A stretch of DNA of 64,000 nt, taken from positions 1-64,000 of the forward strand of contig CALNZC010000070.1 in the NCBI GenBank assembly GCA_942490895.1, given 5' to 3'. Below the pieces are notes generated by a model that did no database searches, was not told the DNA's origin, and worked only from the letters and a program-made list of their open reading frames with translations. Made by a program: the position numbers and the translations under genes. Positions within the stretch are counted from its first letter, which is position 1. Every line of letters starts with the position of its first letter. Origin of the DNA: JAGNXB01 sp942490895. GTDB lineage: Bacteria > Bacteroidota > Bacteroidia > Chitinophagales > Saprospiraceae. Positions 53,787 through 62,321 of the stretch are shown in pieces.

Positions 53787-55111
53787 TCATGGAGATCAGA
53801 CCTTTTGCAAAGCGATTTACGCAACTGGAGGATATCACCAGAGCGACGTGCACTTTGCGTGCCACTGGTGTTCACAACGAAGAACTGGCCCTTGTGGACG
53901 GTCAACTCGCACAGGTGGTCCGCATCAAGAAAGAGATCGTCACCCTGCAAATCTTTGCCGGCACAGAAGGCCTGTCCAACCAGGCGGAAGTTGTCTTTCT
54001 GGGGCAATACCCAAATCTGCGCGTCGGACCCCATCTGTTAGGCCGTTTCCTCAATGCCTATGGCCAGCCCCTCGATGGGGCACCACTCCCTGAAGGAGAG
54101 GGAACAGAATTGGGCGGCCCCAGTGCCAATCCAGTTCGTCGTGCTCAACCATCAGAACCCATCCTGACGGGTCTGCCTGGAATCGACCTGAACAACACCC
54201 TCGTCGGTGGACAGAAGATCCCCTTCTTCGCCGATGCTGACCAGCCTTATAATGAGGTCATGGCCATGGTGGCCCTGCGTGCCAAGGCCGATCGGATCAT
54301 TCTCGGCGGCATGGGCCTTTCCTATGATGACTACGTCTATTTTCGGCAAACCTTCCAGGAGGCCGGCGTACTGGATCGCATCATTGCCTTCATTAACACC
54401 ACGCAGGATCAACCCGTTGAACGGCTATTGATCCCAGATCTGGCCTTAACCACTGCTGAACATTTTGCAGTTGATCGTGGAGAAAAAGTATTGGTCCTGC
54501 TGACGGATATGACCCTGTATGCCGATGCCCTCAGTATCGTCGCCAACCGGATGGATCAGATCCCGTCCAAAGACAGTATGCCCGGTTCGCTCTATAGTGA
54601 CCTGGCCCGGATCTATGAAAAATCCCTGCAATTGCCAGACGGTGGTGGATCGATTACCATCCTGGCGGTGACCACCCTCAACCAGGGGGATATCACCCAT
54701 GCCATCCCGGATAATACGGGGTATATCACCGAAGGGCAGCTCTTCCTGCGGAAGGACAGTGACACCGGCAAGATCATTATTGATCCTTTCCGCAGTCTGT
54801 CTCGTTTAAAGCAGTTGGTCATTGGTAAAAAGACCCGGGAAGATCACCCTCATGTGATGAACACAGCGATCCGGTTGTACGCTGATGCGCAAGAAGCACG
54901 TACAAAAAAAGAGAATGGATTTGAGATCACGGACTATGATCAGCGCACCATGGCATTTGCAACGGCCTATACTCAAGAGATTCTAGCTATTGATGTTACT
55001 CTCGATATGGATACCATTCTCCATACCGTATGGAAACTGTTTGCCGCTCATTTCACCCAGGAAGAGGTGGCGATCAAACAGGAATGGATGACCAAATACT
55101 GGCCGAACTGA
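53783..55111 (+). CDS. V-type ATPase subunit B
   Basis: About 442 residues from ATG 53783, which overlaps the A stop (ATGA); a longer upstream frame is only read-through. It has the nucleotide-binding fold without a functional P-loop (LVGGQKIPFFADADQPYNEVM), plus TDMTLYADALSIVANRMDQIPSKDSMPGSLYSDLARIYEKS and ILAVTTLNQGDITHAIPDNTGYITEGQ. These are the standard marks of the regulatory B subunit. It alternates with A in the hexameric head. It is directly followed by D with a one-base TGATG overlap. Confidence 0.96.
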   Translation: MIMEIRPFAKRFTQLEDITRATCTLRATGVHNEELALVDGQLAQVVRIKKEIVTLQIFAGTEGLSNQAEVVFLGQYPNLRVGPHLLGRFLNAYGQPLDGAPLPEGEGTELGGPSANPVRRAQPSEPILTGLPGIDLNNTLVGGQKIPFFADADQPYNEVMAMVALRAKADRIILGGMGLSYDDYVYFRQTFQEAGVLDRIIAFINTTQDQPVERLLIPDLALTTAEHFAVDRGEKVLVLLTDMTLYADALSIVANRMDQIPSKDSMPGSLYSDLARIYEKSLQLPDGGGSITILAVTTLNQGDITHAIPDNTGYITEGQLFLRKDSDTGKIIIDPFRSLSRLKQLVIGKKTREDHPHVMNTAIRLYADAQEARTKKENGFEITDYDQRTMAFATAYTQEILAIDVTLDMDTILHTVWKLFAAHFTQEEVAIKQEWMTKYWPN

Positions 55112-55707
55112 TGGCGTTGCGATTTCAATATAACAAGATCGCCCTCCAGGAATTGGAACGCGGTCTCAAGATCCGCAAAGCGGCTGTTCCCACTTTGCAA
55201 GCCAAAGAAGCAGCCTTACGACTCGAGGTCAAACGTTTGCATCTGGCACTCAGCCAGTGCGAAGACATCTATCAGAAAGCATTGACGGAGGCCAATAGGG
55301 CAGGAGAATTGTGGGAGGAATTTGATCCTCGCCTGGTCCAGGTGAAAGAGATTCACACTCGATGGGAAAAGTTGGCTGGCGTTCGGTTTCAAATATTGGA
55401 ATCTATCCAATTTGCTGAGCTCCCCCTGGCTATGATCCATCAACCGCTGTGGACCCCGGAAGGGATCCCACTACTTCAAAATGCCATCGAACAATATATT
55501 CGAATGGAGTACCTCCGACGCCAGGCCGATCTGCTGGAATACGAACGCAAAAAGACCACCCAAAAGCTGAACCTCTATGAAAAGGTGCAGATCCCTGAAT
55601 TCGAAGACGGAATTCGCCGGATCAAACGATTCCTGGAGGATGAAGAAAACCTGGCAAAAGCAGCACAAAAAATTGTAAAAAAGAGAAAAGAAACCCTGCA
55701 GTCATGA
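55111..55707 (+). CDS. V-type ATPase subunit D
   Basis: About 198 residues from ATG 55111 (TGATG overlap with B). It is an almost wholly helical, coiled-coil protein expected for the central rotor shaft: a long N-terminal helix (ALRFQYNKIALQELERGLKIRKAAVPTLQ) and a long C-terminal helix (LLEYERKKTTQKLNLYEKVQIPEFEDGIRRIKRFLEDEEN) around a short globular middle. The family motif in the N-terminal helix, normally LK-L-A-GH-LLK-K, is replaced by LERGLKIRKAAVP, which is typical of the divergent bacterial type. Overlaps subunit I as ATGA. Confidence 0.9.
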   Translation: MALRFQYNKIALQELERGLKIRKAAVPTLQAKEAALRLEVKRLHLALSQCEDIYQKALTEANRAGELWEEFDPRLVQVKEIHTRWEKLAGVRFQILESIQFAELPLAMIHQPLWTPEGIPLLQNAIEQYIRMEYLRRQADLLEYERKKTTQKLNLYEKVQIPEFEDGIRRIKRFLEDEENLAKAAQKIVKKRKETLQS

Positions 55708-57482
55708 TTGTACCTATGCGTCATACGACCTTCCTGGTTCACCATTCGGACTACACTTCATTTCTGGAGGGGCTGCGGGAATTGGGTCTTGCGCATATCC
55801 ATCCTGTCGACCCGGAGCAGGCGGCTGAAGTGGAACCAATTCTGCAGACAGTTCGCCGATATAGGAGCTACCTCCAGGAACTGGATCAACGGAAGGTGAG
55901 CCGCAAAACCAATGTTTCGGTATCTGCTGCTGATCTGGCTCGGGAGTATGAGGATCTGCGGGAGACACGTTACGCACTTGAACAGGCACAACAGAATACC
56001 CGGTCCAAACTGAATCTCCTCGGGCCATGGGGGGAGATCCCCTGGGAAGAGATCGATGCCTTGAATGCAAAAGGCGTTCAGGTTGGCTTTTACCATTGTG
56101 TGCCCAAAGCCTTTGATCCATTCTGGAATCAGGAACACCTCCTAGGGCTGATCAAAAAAGATCAGGCAATGGTCAGCTTCGCACTGTTCAGTACAGATGC
56201 CATATTGCCGATTCTGGAAGGTGCCGAACGCGCTTACCCGCCTCGCTTCGAACGTCAAGCTTTAACCGATGAACTCAAGAATCTGGAGATCCGGATCGCT
56301 GAAAATGATCTGGAGATCGATTCCGTCGCCAAGAATCGGAACGCCTTCCAGGATGCCGTAGACGGAATGAGCGATCAGATGCACTGGGCCGAAACCATAC
56401 ACCAGACGGATCAACATCATGATGGACGTTTGATGGTACTGGAAGCCTGGGTGCCCAAAGAACAAATGCCCTTGCTCGCAGGTCAACTGGAGCGACTGGA
56501 TGTGGCCTGGATCGATCGATCACCGCGTCCGGGAGAAGACATCCCTGTATTGTTGAAAAACAACCGGTTTGCTCAGCTCTTCCATCCGATCGTAGAGCTC
56601 TTTGCCTTGCCCATCCCCACCGAAATGGATCTCACCCCATGGTTCGCTCCTTTTTTCACCTTGTTCTTCGGGCTATGCCTGGGGGATCTGGGCTATGGCT
56701 TATTGTTATTCACCGGCGCAACTGTGGCCAGTTTTATTCCGGCCATGGCTGGCAAACGATCGCTGATTCGACTGATCCAATGGCTGAGTGTTGCCACAGC
56801 CCTGGCAGGCATTCTGACCGGGACTATTTTTGGTGCTGACCTGGGCAAAATTGGCCCCTTCAGCGCCTGGTCTGGGGCCTTTCTCGGTGCAGATGAACTC
56901 TTTCAACTGGCCCTTTGGATCGGATTGGTCCAGATCCTGTTCGGGATGATCCTTCGTGCCGTCAATCGCTCTCTTCAGTTTGGATTTGCCTACGGATTAA
57001 GTTCCATCGGTTGGATTTTGACAGTATGCGGGTTGACCCTCACCTGGTTTGAACACCTGCCGGTAGTCGCCCTGTCGTTGATCGGTGTTGGCGTCGGCTT
57101 GATCCTCCTCTTCAGTGACCCTCAGGCGGGCCTGCTCAAACGTTTTGGATTGGGTTTGTGGGACCTGTATGGCATCTCCGGATTATTCGGTGATCTACTC
57201 TCCTATATCCGATTATTTGCCCTTGGATTATCATCCTCCATTCTGGGACTTGTCGTCAATGATATCGCCTTGAGTGTGAAGGGTGATGGATCTTTGATCG
57301 GCTGGATATTCTTCTTGATCATTCTGTTGGTCGGCCATGGTATGAACTTCGGCATTGCCACATTGAGCGCCTTTGTGCATCCCATGCGATTGACCTTTGT
57401 AGAATTTTATAAAAATGCCGGATTTACCGGCGGCGGAAAACCGTATTCACCTTTTGCAAAACGATTAAAACCTGAATCATGA
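55704..57482 (+). CDS. V-type ATPase membrane subunit I
   Basis: 592 residues. The cytoplasmic N-terminal half (about 1-300) with coiled coils is followed by seven to eight membrane helices. The conserved Arg that faces the proteolipid ring is in DLLSYIRLFALGLSSSILGLVVND, the key motif of the a/I subunit. GLCLGDLGYGLLLF earlier in the membrane part is also typical. It conducts the ion between half-channels. It overlaps subunit D upstream and subunit K downstream by four bases (ATGA each). Confidence 0.95.
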   Translation: MIVPMRHTTFLVHHSDYTSFLEGLRELGLAHIHPVDPEQAAEVEPILQTVRRYRSYLQELDQRKVSRKTNVSVSAADLAREYEDLRETRYALEQAQQNTRSKLNLLGPWGEIPWEEIDALNAKGVQVGFYHCVPKAFDPFWNQEHLLGLIKKDQAMVSFALFSTDAILPILEGAERAYPPRFERQALTDELKNLEIRIAENDLEIDSVAKNRNAFQDAVDGMSDQMHWAETIHQTDQHHDGRLMVLEAWVPKEQMPLLAGQLERLDVAWIDRSPRPGEDIPVLLKNNRFAQLFHPIVELFALPIPTEMDLTPWFAPFFTLFFGLCLGDLGYGLLLFTGATVASFIPAMAGKRSLIRLIQWLSVATALAGILTGTIFGADLGKIGPFSAWSGAFLGADELFQLALWIGLVQILFGMILRAVNRSLQFGFAYGLSSIGWILTVCGLTLTWFEHLPVVALSLIGVGVGLILLFSDPQAGLLKRFGLGLWDLYGISGLFGDLLSYIRLFALGLSSSILGLVVNDIALSVKGDGSLIGWIFFLIILLVGHGMNFGIATLSAFVHPMRLTFVEFYKNAGFTGGGKPYSPFAKRLKPES

Positions 57483-57931
57483 TCGCAGTAATTCTTGCAT
57501 ATGTCGGCATCGGATTGATGATCGGACTGGCCGGCGTGGGTAGCGCCATCGGTGTCTCCACAGGTGGTAAAACCACCATTGGTGCGCTGAAGAAAAAACC
57601 GGATGCCTTCGGTAATTACCTCCTGCTGAGTGCCCTCCCCGGTTCACAGGGACTGTATGGCTTCGCCGGCTTTTTTGTCATGAATGGAAAGATCCAGGAA
57701 TTGGGTGAATTGACCATTTATCAGGGAGCCGCAGTGTTGGCAGCCGGCCTGGCACTCGGACTGGTTGGCCTGTTCTCAGCCATCAAACAGGGAGAAGTTG
57801 TTGCTTATGGTATCGAGGGGATTGCCTCCGGCCATGATGTGTTTGGTAAAACCATGGTATTGGCGGTATTTCCAGAATTGTACGCCATTATCGCCTTTGC
57901 AGCGGCCTTCCTGATCAGTGCCGGATTATAA
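57479..57931 (+). CDS. V-type ATPase proteolipid subunit K
   Basis: 150 residues with four membrane helices, a duplicated hairpin. The ion-binding Glu is on helix 4 (LAVFPELYAIIAF, about residue 134). Helix 2 has LLSALPGSQGLYGF and helix 3 has SAIKQGEVVAYGI. By analogy with Enterococcus NtpK (Leu61, Thr64, Gln65, Gln110, Glu139), Leu, Ser, Gln, Gln and Glu are all available here, which fits sodium binding; proton coupling is not excluded. The first hairpin has no carboxylate at the equivalent position, giving one ion site per double hairpin. Last gene of the operon before a strong terminator. Confidence 0.95.
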   Translation: MIAVILAYVGIGLMIGLAGVGSAIGVSTGGKTTIGALKKKPDAFGNYLLLSALPGSQGLYGFAGFFVMNGKIQELGELTIYQGAAVLAAGLALGLVGLFSAIKQGEVVAYGIEGIASGHDVFGKTMVLAVFPELYAIIAFAAAFLISAGL

Positions 57932-57935
57932 GGAA

Positions 57936-57979
57936 AAAGTAAACGCCAGCTCCTTTCCGAAGGAGCTGGCGTTTACTTT
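57936..57979. terminator. Strong bidirectional terminator
   Basis: AAAGTAAACGCCAGCTCCTT (57936-57955) pairs perfectly over 20 bp with its reverse complement (57960-57979) around the loop TCCG, with AAA before and TTT after. It starts five bases past the subunit K stop and also lies downstream of the convergent lipoprotein gene, so it can end both transcripts. Confidence 0.93.
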
Positions 57980-57998
57980 GGATGGGTGGATGAAGATT

Positions 57999-58658
57999 TT
58001 AATCCCGATTGAGCGAGAACCGCCCACCAATGCCGATCTGCAATAATCCAAGATTGCCATCCAGTTTGCTACCCAAATTGTAATAACCGAGATCAATCCC
58101 AAATTTGTGACGCCTACCCATGAATATCCCCGTGTTACCTCCTAGGTAATTGAGGCCAAAATTGGCTCCCGCAAACGCAGAGAATTGATAGATATACCGC
58201 GGACTCAGATACCAGGTAAATTTTTCATTTGGATGAAAAGAGAAAAAGAGAGGAATCTGGACATTCCAAATCGATACGCCTAAAGAGGCCAAACCAATGA
58301 CGCCCACTTCCAGGCCGACGCCAAGAGCGGTTTGAGATTCTCGATCACCAAAGACCTGGATTTTGGTACCTATACTCAGATTGGTAGCAGAGCTGATTTT
58401 CAAATTAATATCAACATTCTCTGCAATTCCATAACGCCCTCCAATTTCGAAAGTGGTTATTAAAAGGTCCGGGATCCCATTGTCATCTTCATCCCAGTCC
58501 TCAAAATTAGGACTGCTGGAAACGTTAATTGAGCCAGTCAGATCTGCGCGATCCTTGCCCACAGTGCGTCCATCCTGGAATCCGGTCAGGGAGGCACAAT
58601 TGCTGAACAACACTGCCACAACGAAGAGGCCGATGATGTGAAATAGGGATTTTTTCAT
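57999..58658 (-). CDS. Outer-membrane beta-barrel-like lipoprotein
   Basis: 219 residues. The signal MKKSLFHIIGLFVVAVLFSNC gives a lipobox Cys. The mature part has many alternating strands with aromatic ends (FEIGGRYGIAENVDINLKI, GVGLEVGVIGLASLGVSIW, YLSPRYIYQFSAFAGANFGLNYLGGNTG, HKFGIDLGYYNL) and finishes GIGGRFSLNRD, the pattern of small porin-like barrels. Substrate or role unknown. It is convergent with the V-ATPase operon and divergent from the acyl-CoA synthetase. Confidence 0.75.
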   Translation of the reverse strand: MKKSLFHIIGLFVVAVLFSNCASLTGFQDGRTVGKDRADLTGSINVSSSPNFEDWDEDDNGIPDLLITTFEIGGRYGIAENVDINLKISSATNLSIGTKIQVFGDRESQTALGVGLEVGVIGLASLGVSIWNVQIPLFFSFHPNEKFTWYLSPRYIYQFSAFAGANFGLNYLGGNTGIFMGRRHKFGIDLGYYNLGSKLDGNLGLLQIGIGGRFSLNRD

Positions 58659-58785
58659 CAGAGTTTTCTTTTGAGTTAATAAACGTATAGGCTACGAACA
58701 TAAACATTCTTATCTCTCTTTCTCCAGTATCTGGCTGTTTTGATCGTTTGATTACCATCAATAGAGATCGTAATGATGATCAATG

Positions 58786-58813
58786 ATTGGCATTCAATTG
58801 AGATGTAACTTTC
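58786..58813 (+). promoter_or_regulatory. Possible Bacteroidota promoter for the acyl-CoA synthetase gene
   Basis: ATTG (58786-58789), 16 bases, then TAACTTTC (58806-58813) resembles the Bacteroidota TTTG / TAnnTTTG consensus with one mismatch in each box and slightly short spacing. It would leave a leader of only a few bases before ATG 58824. Speculative. Confidence 0.3.
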
Positions 58814-58823
58814 TCGTGTAAAG

Positions 58824-60533
58824 ATGCACATGATGAACAAGCACACAAGCTCCACTCCGCTGGTCGCAAAAACAGTTGGCCAATGTCTGCATGAAACGGC
58901 AGAACGACACACCGAACAACCAGGCGTTCTCTTCAAAGAAAATGATTGGCAACGAACCTGGAAAGATCTGGATCAGGAAGTCGACCGGGTCGCCAAAGGA
59001 TTGATCGCCCTCGGTTTTGGGCATGGGGGCCATATTGCCATCTGGGGAACCAACGTCCCGGAATGGTTGATGACCCAACTGGCCGTAGCCCGGATCGGAG
59101 CCGTGTTGGTCACCCTTAATCCTGAATGGAAACAGGCGGAACTCACCTACGCCCTCAAGCAATCCGATACAACTGGGTTGGTCATGATCAAAGGCTTTGA
59201 AAAACCGGGCAAAGGGAAGCCATTCGTCTACGATTATCTCGGTACCATCCAGGCGATGATCCCCGGACTTCAGGAGTCTTCCGTGGATCAACCATTGGAC
59301 GTTCAGGAATTTCCCGCTCTTCGGCGGATCGTTCTCATATCCGAATCACCCCAACCAGGGATGATCCTATGGCAGGATTTGCTCCATGCTGGTCAATCCA
59401 TTTCCACTCAGCAATTACATGAAATAGAAGACAAGGTTTCACCGGAGGATATTGCTATGATCCAATACACATCCGGTACCACCGGTTTCCCCAAAGGAGC
59501 CATGCTCACCCACAATAATATTGTGAACAATGCCCGGATTGCCACTGCGCACCTCTTCCTTACTGCAGAAGATCGATTGTGTGGACCAGTGCCTTTTTAC
59601 CATTGCTTTGGGTCCATCCTCGTCAATCTGGGCTGCGTGGTCAGCGGTGCAACCATGATCATCCCCGCTCCGACCTTTGACCCACACAGGACCCTGGAGG
59701 TGGTTGAAGAAGAAAAGGTCACCGTTCTCTATGGTGTACCGACCATGTTCATCACAGAATTGGATGACATCGATTTTCCCAAGTACGATCTCTCCTCCCT
59801 GCGCACAGGCATTATGGCTGGTGCTCCAGTGAATAAAGAACTCTTCGAAGCGGTCACCCAACACATGGGCGCCACAGAGATCACCATTGCCTATGGATTG
59901 ACGGAGACATCACCTGTTACCCATCAAACCTATGCCAGCGACCCCTTTGAGAAGCGTCACAGTACAGTCGGAAGGCCAATTGAACACACCGAGTCCCGTA
60001 TCATCGACCCGGGCACCTTAGCTGATCTTCCCAATGGCGAAGTGGGTGAGATCGTGGTTCGAGGATTCCATGTCATGAAAGGATACTATAAAAAGCCGGA
60101 GGAAACGGCCAAAACCATTCTGGAAGGAGGTTGGTTGCGATCCGGTGATCTGGGTATTCGCGACAAGGATGGGTATTACCGCATTGCCGGACGATTGAAA
60201 GAAATGCTGATCGTCGGTGGGCATAATGTATACCCTGCTGAGGTGGAACAGGCGCTTCATTCCCTTCTGGCCGACAAGGTGGAAATGCTTCAAGTGGTCG
60301 GGCTACCCCACCCCAAATTGCAGGAGGTTGTCGGTTTGGCAGTCAAGTTGCACCCTGGTCAATATCTCACTCTGGACGATGTCAAATCCCGTTGCGAAGG
60401 CAAATTGGAGTGGCCCAAGATCCCACGTCAGTTGAAGATCATGGATGATTTCAGTCAGGTGATGACGGTGACCGGAAAGATTCAGAAGTTCAAGTTGCGG
60501 GAAGTGCTGGAACACGATATTCAACCGGTATAA
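58824..60533 (+). CDS. AMP-binding acyl-CoA synthetase
   Basis: 569 residues of the ANL superfamily, forming acyl-AMP then acyl-CoA. The phosphate loop is IQYTSGTTGFPKGAMLTH, followed by the A5 motif IAYGLTETSPV, A7 WLRSGDLGIRDKDGYYRIAGRLKEM and the C-terminal Lys in TVTGKIQKFKL. Size and motifs fit FadD-like medium- or long-chain ligases; the exact chain length is not visible. ATG 58824 is taken as start; nearby Met codons at 58830 and 58833 are possible. The MFS gene follows after 86 bp on the same strand and may be co-transcribed. Confidence 0.9.
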   Translation: MHMMNKHTSSTPLVAKTVGQCLHETAERHTEQPGVLFKENDWQRTWKDLDQEVDRVAKGLIALGFGHGGHIAIWGTNVPEWLMTQLAVARIGAVLVTLNPEWKQAELTYALKQSDTTGLVMIKGFEKPGKGKPFVYDYLGTIQAMIPGLQESSVDQPLDVQEFPALRRIVLISESPQPGMILWQDLLHAGQSISTQQLHEIEDKVSPEDIAMIQYTSGTTGFPKGAMLTHNNIVNNARIATAHLFLTAEDRLCGPVPFYHCFGSILVNLGCVVSGATMIIPAPTFDPHRTLEVVEEEKVTVLYGVPTMFITELDDIDFPKYDLSSLRTGIMAGAPVNKELFEAVTQHMGATEITIAYGLTETSPVTHQTYASDPFEKRHSTVGRPIEHTESRIIDPGTLADLPNGEVGEIVVRGFHVMKGYYKKPEETAKTILEGGWLRSGDLGIRDKDGYYRIAGRLKEMLIVGGHNVYPAEVEQALHSLLADKVEMLQVVGLPHPKLQEVVGLAVKLHPGQYLTLDDVKSRCEGKLEWPKIPRQLKIMDDFSQVMTVTGKIQKFKLREVLEHDIQPV

Positions 60534-60619
60534 GTGGAATTATGCCTTTGTTGACTGAGAGTTGACAAAATGATTGTGATCCCGATTACGTGAGGATCCA
60601 GTGAGGATTGCCGTTCTTT

Positions 60620-61855
60620 ATGAAATCCATGGATATTCCCAGGCAATCCGAAGACTCGACTTCCATTCAACAAGGATTAAAAGAGAACTGGCATCAGTTC
60701 ACTCTTCTGATCCTGATCAATGCATTTGTCGGTGCAATGGTGGGTTTGGAACGGACCATTTTACCCCGGTTTGCGGAAGAGGAATTTGGCATTTCAGGTC
60801 ATACAGCCATTCTCACCTTCCTGATCGCATTCGGAATTACCAAGGCCATCAGCAATTTTTACACGGGGCTGCTGACCTTACGCTTCGGATCGAAAAACCT
60901 GCTGCTGATCGGCTGGTTGCTGGCTATTCCGGTTCCTATACTCCTCATCTATGCACCCTCCTGGTCATGTGTTGTAGCTGCTAACGCATTATTAGGTATT
61001 CACCAGGGGTTAGCCTGGAGCAGCACGGTGATCATGAAGATCGATCTGGTCGGTGAAAAGCAACGTGGCCTGGCCATGGGACTGAATGAATTTGCGGGCT
61101 ATTTGGCCGTTGCTGTCATGGCCTATTGGACCGCGATTTTGGCTGATCAATATGGAGTACGGCCTATTCCATTTTATCTCGGCATTGGTATCTCTGTTCT
61201 GGGCCTGTTGCTCACAGCTTTCCTGGTCAAGGATACCAGACAATTTGTCCATGGCGAAGCCAAAGATCATCCGACTGCTCGTTTGGACCTACCTTTTCGA
61301 GAGACCAGCTGGACCCATCCCAATCTGGGGCCGGTCACCTTTGCCGGTTTTGTCAATAACCTGAACGATGGGATGATGTGGGGCCTGTTGCCTGTATTGC
61401 TCGCCGACAGAGGGCTGTCACTGGCCGAGATCGGCACGATTGCCGCCATTTATCCGGCGGTGTGGGGATTGTCTCAGATCGGTACAGGTGCCCTGGCGGA
61501 TCGCATATCGCACCGGTCCCTCCTCTTTGTTGGTATGATCCTGCAAGGATTCGTCATACTTGGATTTATCAGTGTCGGGAGCAATTTGTGGTATATCGGT
61601 TTAGCTATCCTACTGGGGCTTGGCACAGCACTGGTCTACCCCACTTTTCTGGCGGCCATTGCCCGGGCGACGCATCCGGCAGATCGGGCGCACAGCCTAG
61701 GCATCTTCCGATTCTGGCGCGATCTGGGTTATGCAGCTGGTGCTTTGTTTACCGGTGTTCTCGCAGATCTTCTCTCCTTGAATTGGGCCATTCTGGCCGT
61801 AGGAATACTGACCCTGATTTCAGGAATTATCATCCAGGTGAGGATGGATCGGTGA
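60620..61855 (+). CDS. MFS transporter
   Basis: About 411 residues from ATG 60620 (MKSMDIPRQ). A TTG four codons earlier is less likely. Twelve predicted membrane helices. Loop 2-3 has the relaxed MFS pattern (GITKAISNFYTGLLTLRFGSKNLLLIG), and its repeat in the second half is WGLSQIGTGALADRISHRSLLFVGMIL. The N-terminal half contains GLERTILPRFAEEEFGISGH, seen in MFS proteins of Bacteroidota annotated as general drug or nutrient transporters. Substrate unknown. It is followed by the repeat block before arsR, and a role in arsenic export is not indicated. Confidence 0.88.
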   Translation: MKSMDIPRQSEDSTSIQQGLKENWHQFTLLILINAFVGAMVGLERTILPRFAEEEFGISGHTAILTFLIAFGITKAISNFYTGLLTLRFGSKNLLLIGWLLAIPVPILLIYAPSWSCVVAANALLGIHQGLAWSSTVIMKIDLVGEKQRGLAMGLNEFAGYLAVAVMAYWTAILADQYGVRPIPFYLGIGISVLGLLLTAFLVKDTRQFVHGEAKDHPTARLDLPFRETSWTHPNLGPVTFAGFVNNLNDGMMWGLLPVLLADRGLSLAEIGTIAAIYPAVWGLSQIGTGALADRISHRSLLFVGMILQGFVILGFISVGSNLWYIGLAILLGLGTALVYPTFLAAIARATHPADRAHSLGIFRFWRDLGYAAGALFTGVLADLLSLNWAILAVGILTLISGIIIQVRMDR

Positions 61856-61867
61856 GGGGGTTATGGC

Positions 61868-61891
61868 GTTATTGAGTTATTGAGTTATTGC
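61868..61891. repeat. Octamer tandem array (GTTATTGA)x2.9
   Basis: About three units of the same octamer as at 35011-35041, 12 bp past the MFS stop codon. An AAACGCGAAGA word follows at 61904. Confidence 0.85.
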
Positions 61892-61985
61892 GTGAGTAAG
61901 GTGAAACGCGAAGAAGCGAAGTCGCCAAGGCGGCCGATCTGATTCCTGATGGCCCTTTACCCTTTGCCCTTGACCCTGTACCCAC

Positions 61986-62242
61986 CAGAGTGGCGACAGC
62001 CACTGACGTGCTCTGCGAAAAGCGAGCGGCGAATAGCGAATGGCGCGGCCCCTTCGCCCATTACCCTTTGCCATTTACCCTTTACCAGCCAGAGTGGCGA
62101 CAGCCACTGACGTACTCAGCGAAAAGCGAGCGGCGAATAGCGAATGGCGCGCCCCTTCGCCCTTTACCCTTTGCCATTGACCCTTAACCAGCCAGAGTGG
62201 CGACAGCCACTGACGTGCTCTGCGAAAAGCGAGGGGCGAAGA
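61986..62242. repeat. 103-bp tandem repeat upstream of arsR
   Basis: Two full copies (61986-62089 and 62090-62192) and a partial third (62193 to about 62242). Each begins CAGAGTGGCGACAGCCACT, which contains the hairpin AGTGGC-GACA-GCCACT, and continues with CTCTGCGAAAAGCGAG, GGCGAATAGCGAATGGCGC and CCCTTTGCC/CCCTTTACC stretches. Differences among copies are few. It ends about 80 bp before the arsR start. The region is non-coding in any convincing frame. Confidence 0.9.
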
Positions 62243-62275
62243 GCTTCTTCAACTTTTTTACAACAAATGTTGCAC

Positions 62276-62308
62276 GTTCATGTTATTCATCGTAATATTG
62301 CAATGAAC
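62276..62308. promoter_or_regulatory. Candidate ArsR operator
   Basis: Inverted elements GTTCAT (62276-62281) and ATTCAT (62285-62290) face ATGAAC (62303-62308), 14 bp before the arsR start. Imperfect inverted ATTCA/TGAA-type sites are typical ArsR/SmtB operators, and self-repression of the ars operon is the usual arrangement. Inferred from pattern and position. Confidence 0.4.
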
Positions 62309-62321
62309 AAATGAAGCAATC

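Noticed and set aside
61868..62321. MFS transporter as part of the arsenic operon
   Set aside because: About 470 bp of repeats and a likely separate promoter/operator lie between, and the protein lacks features of known arsenite exporters.
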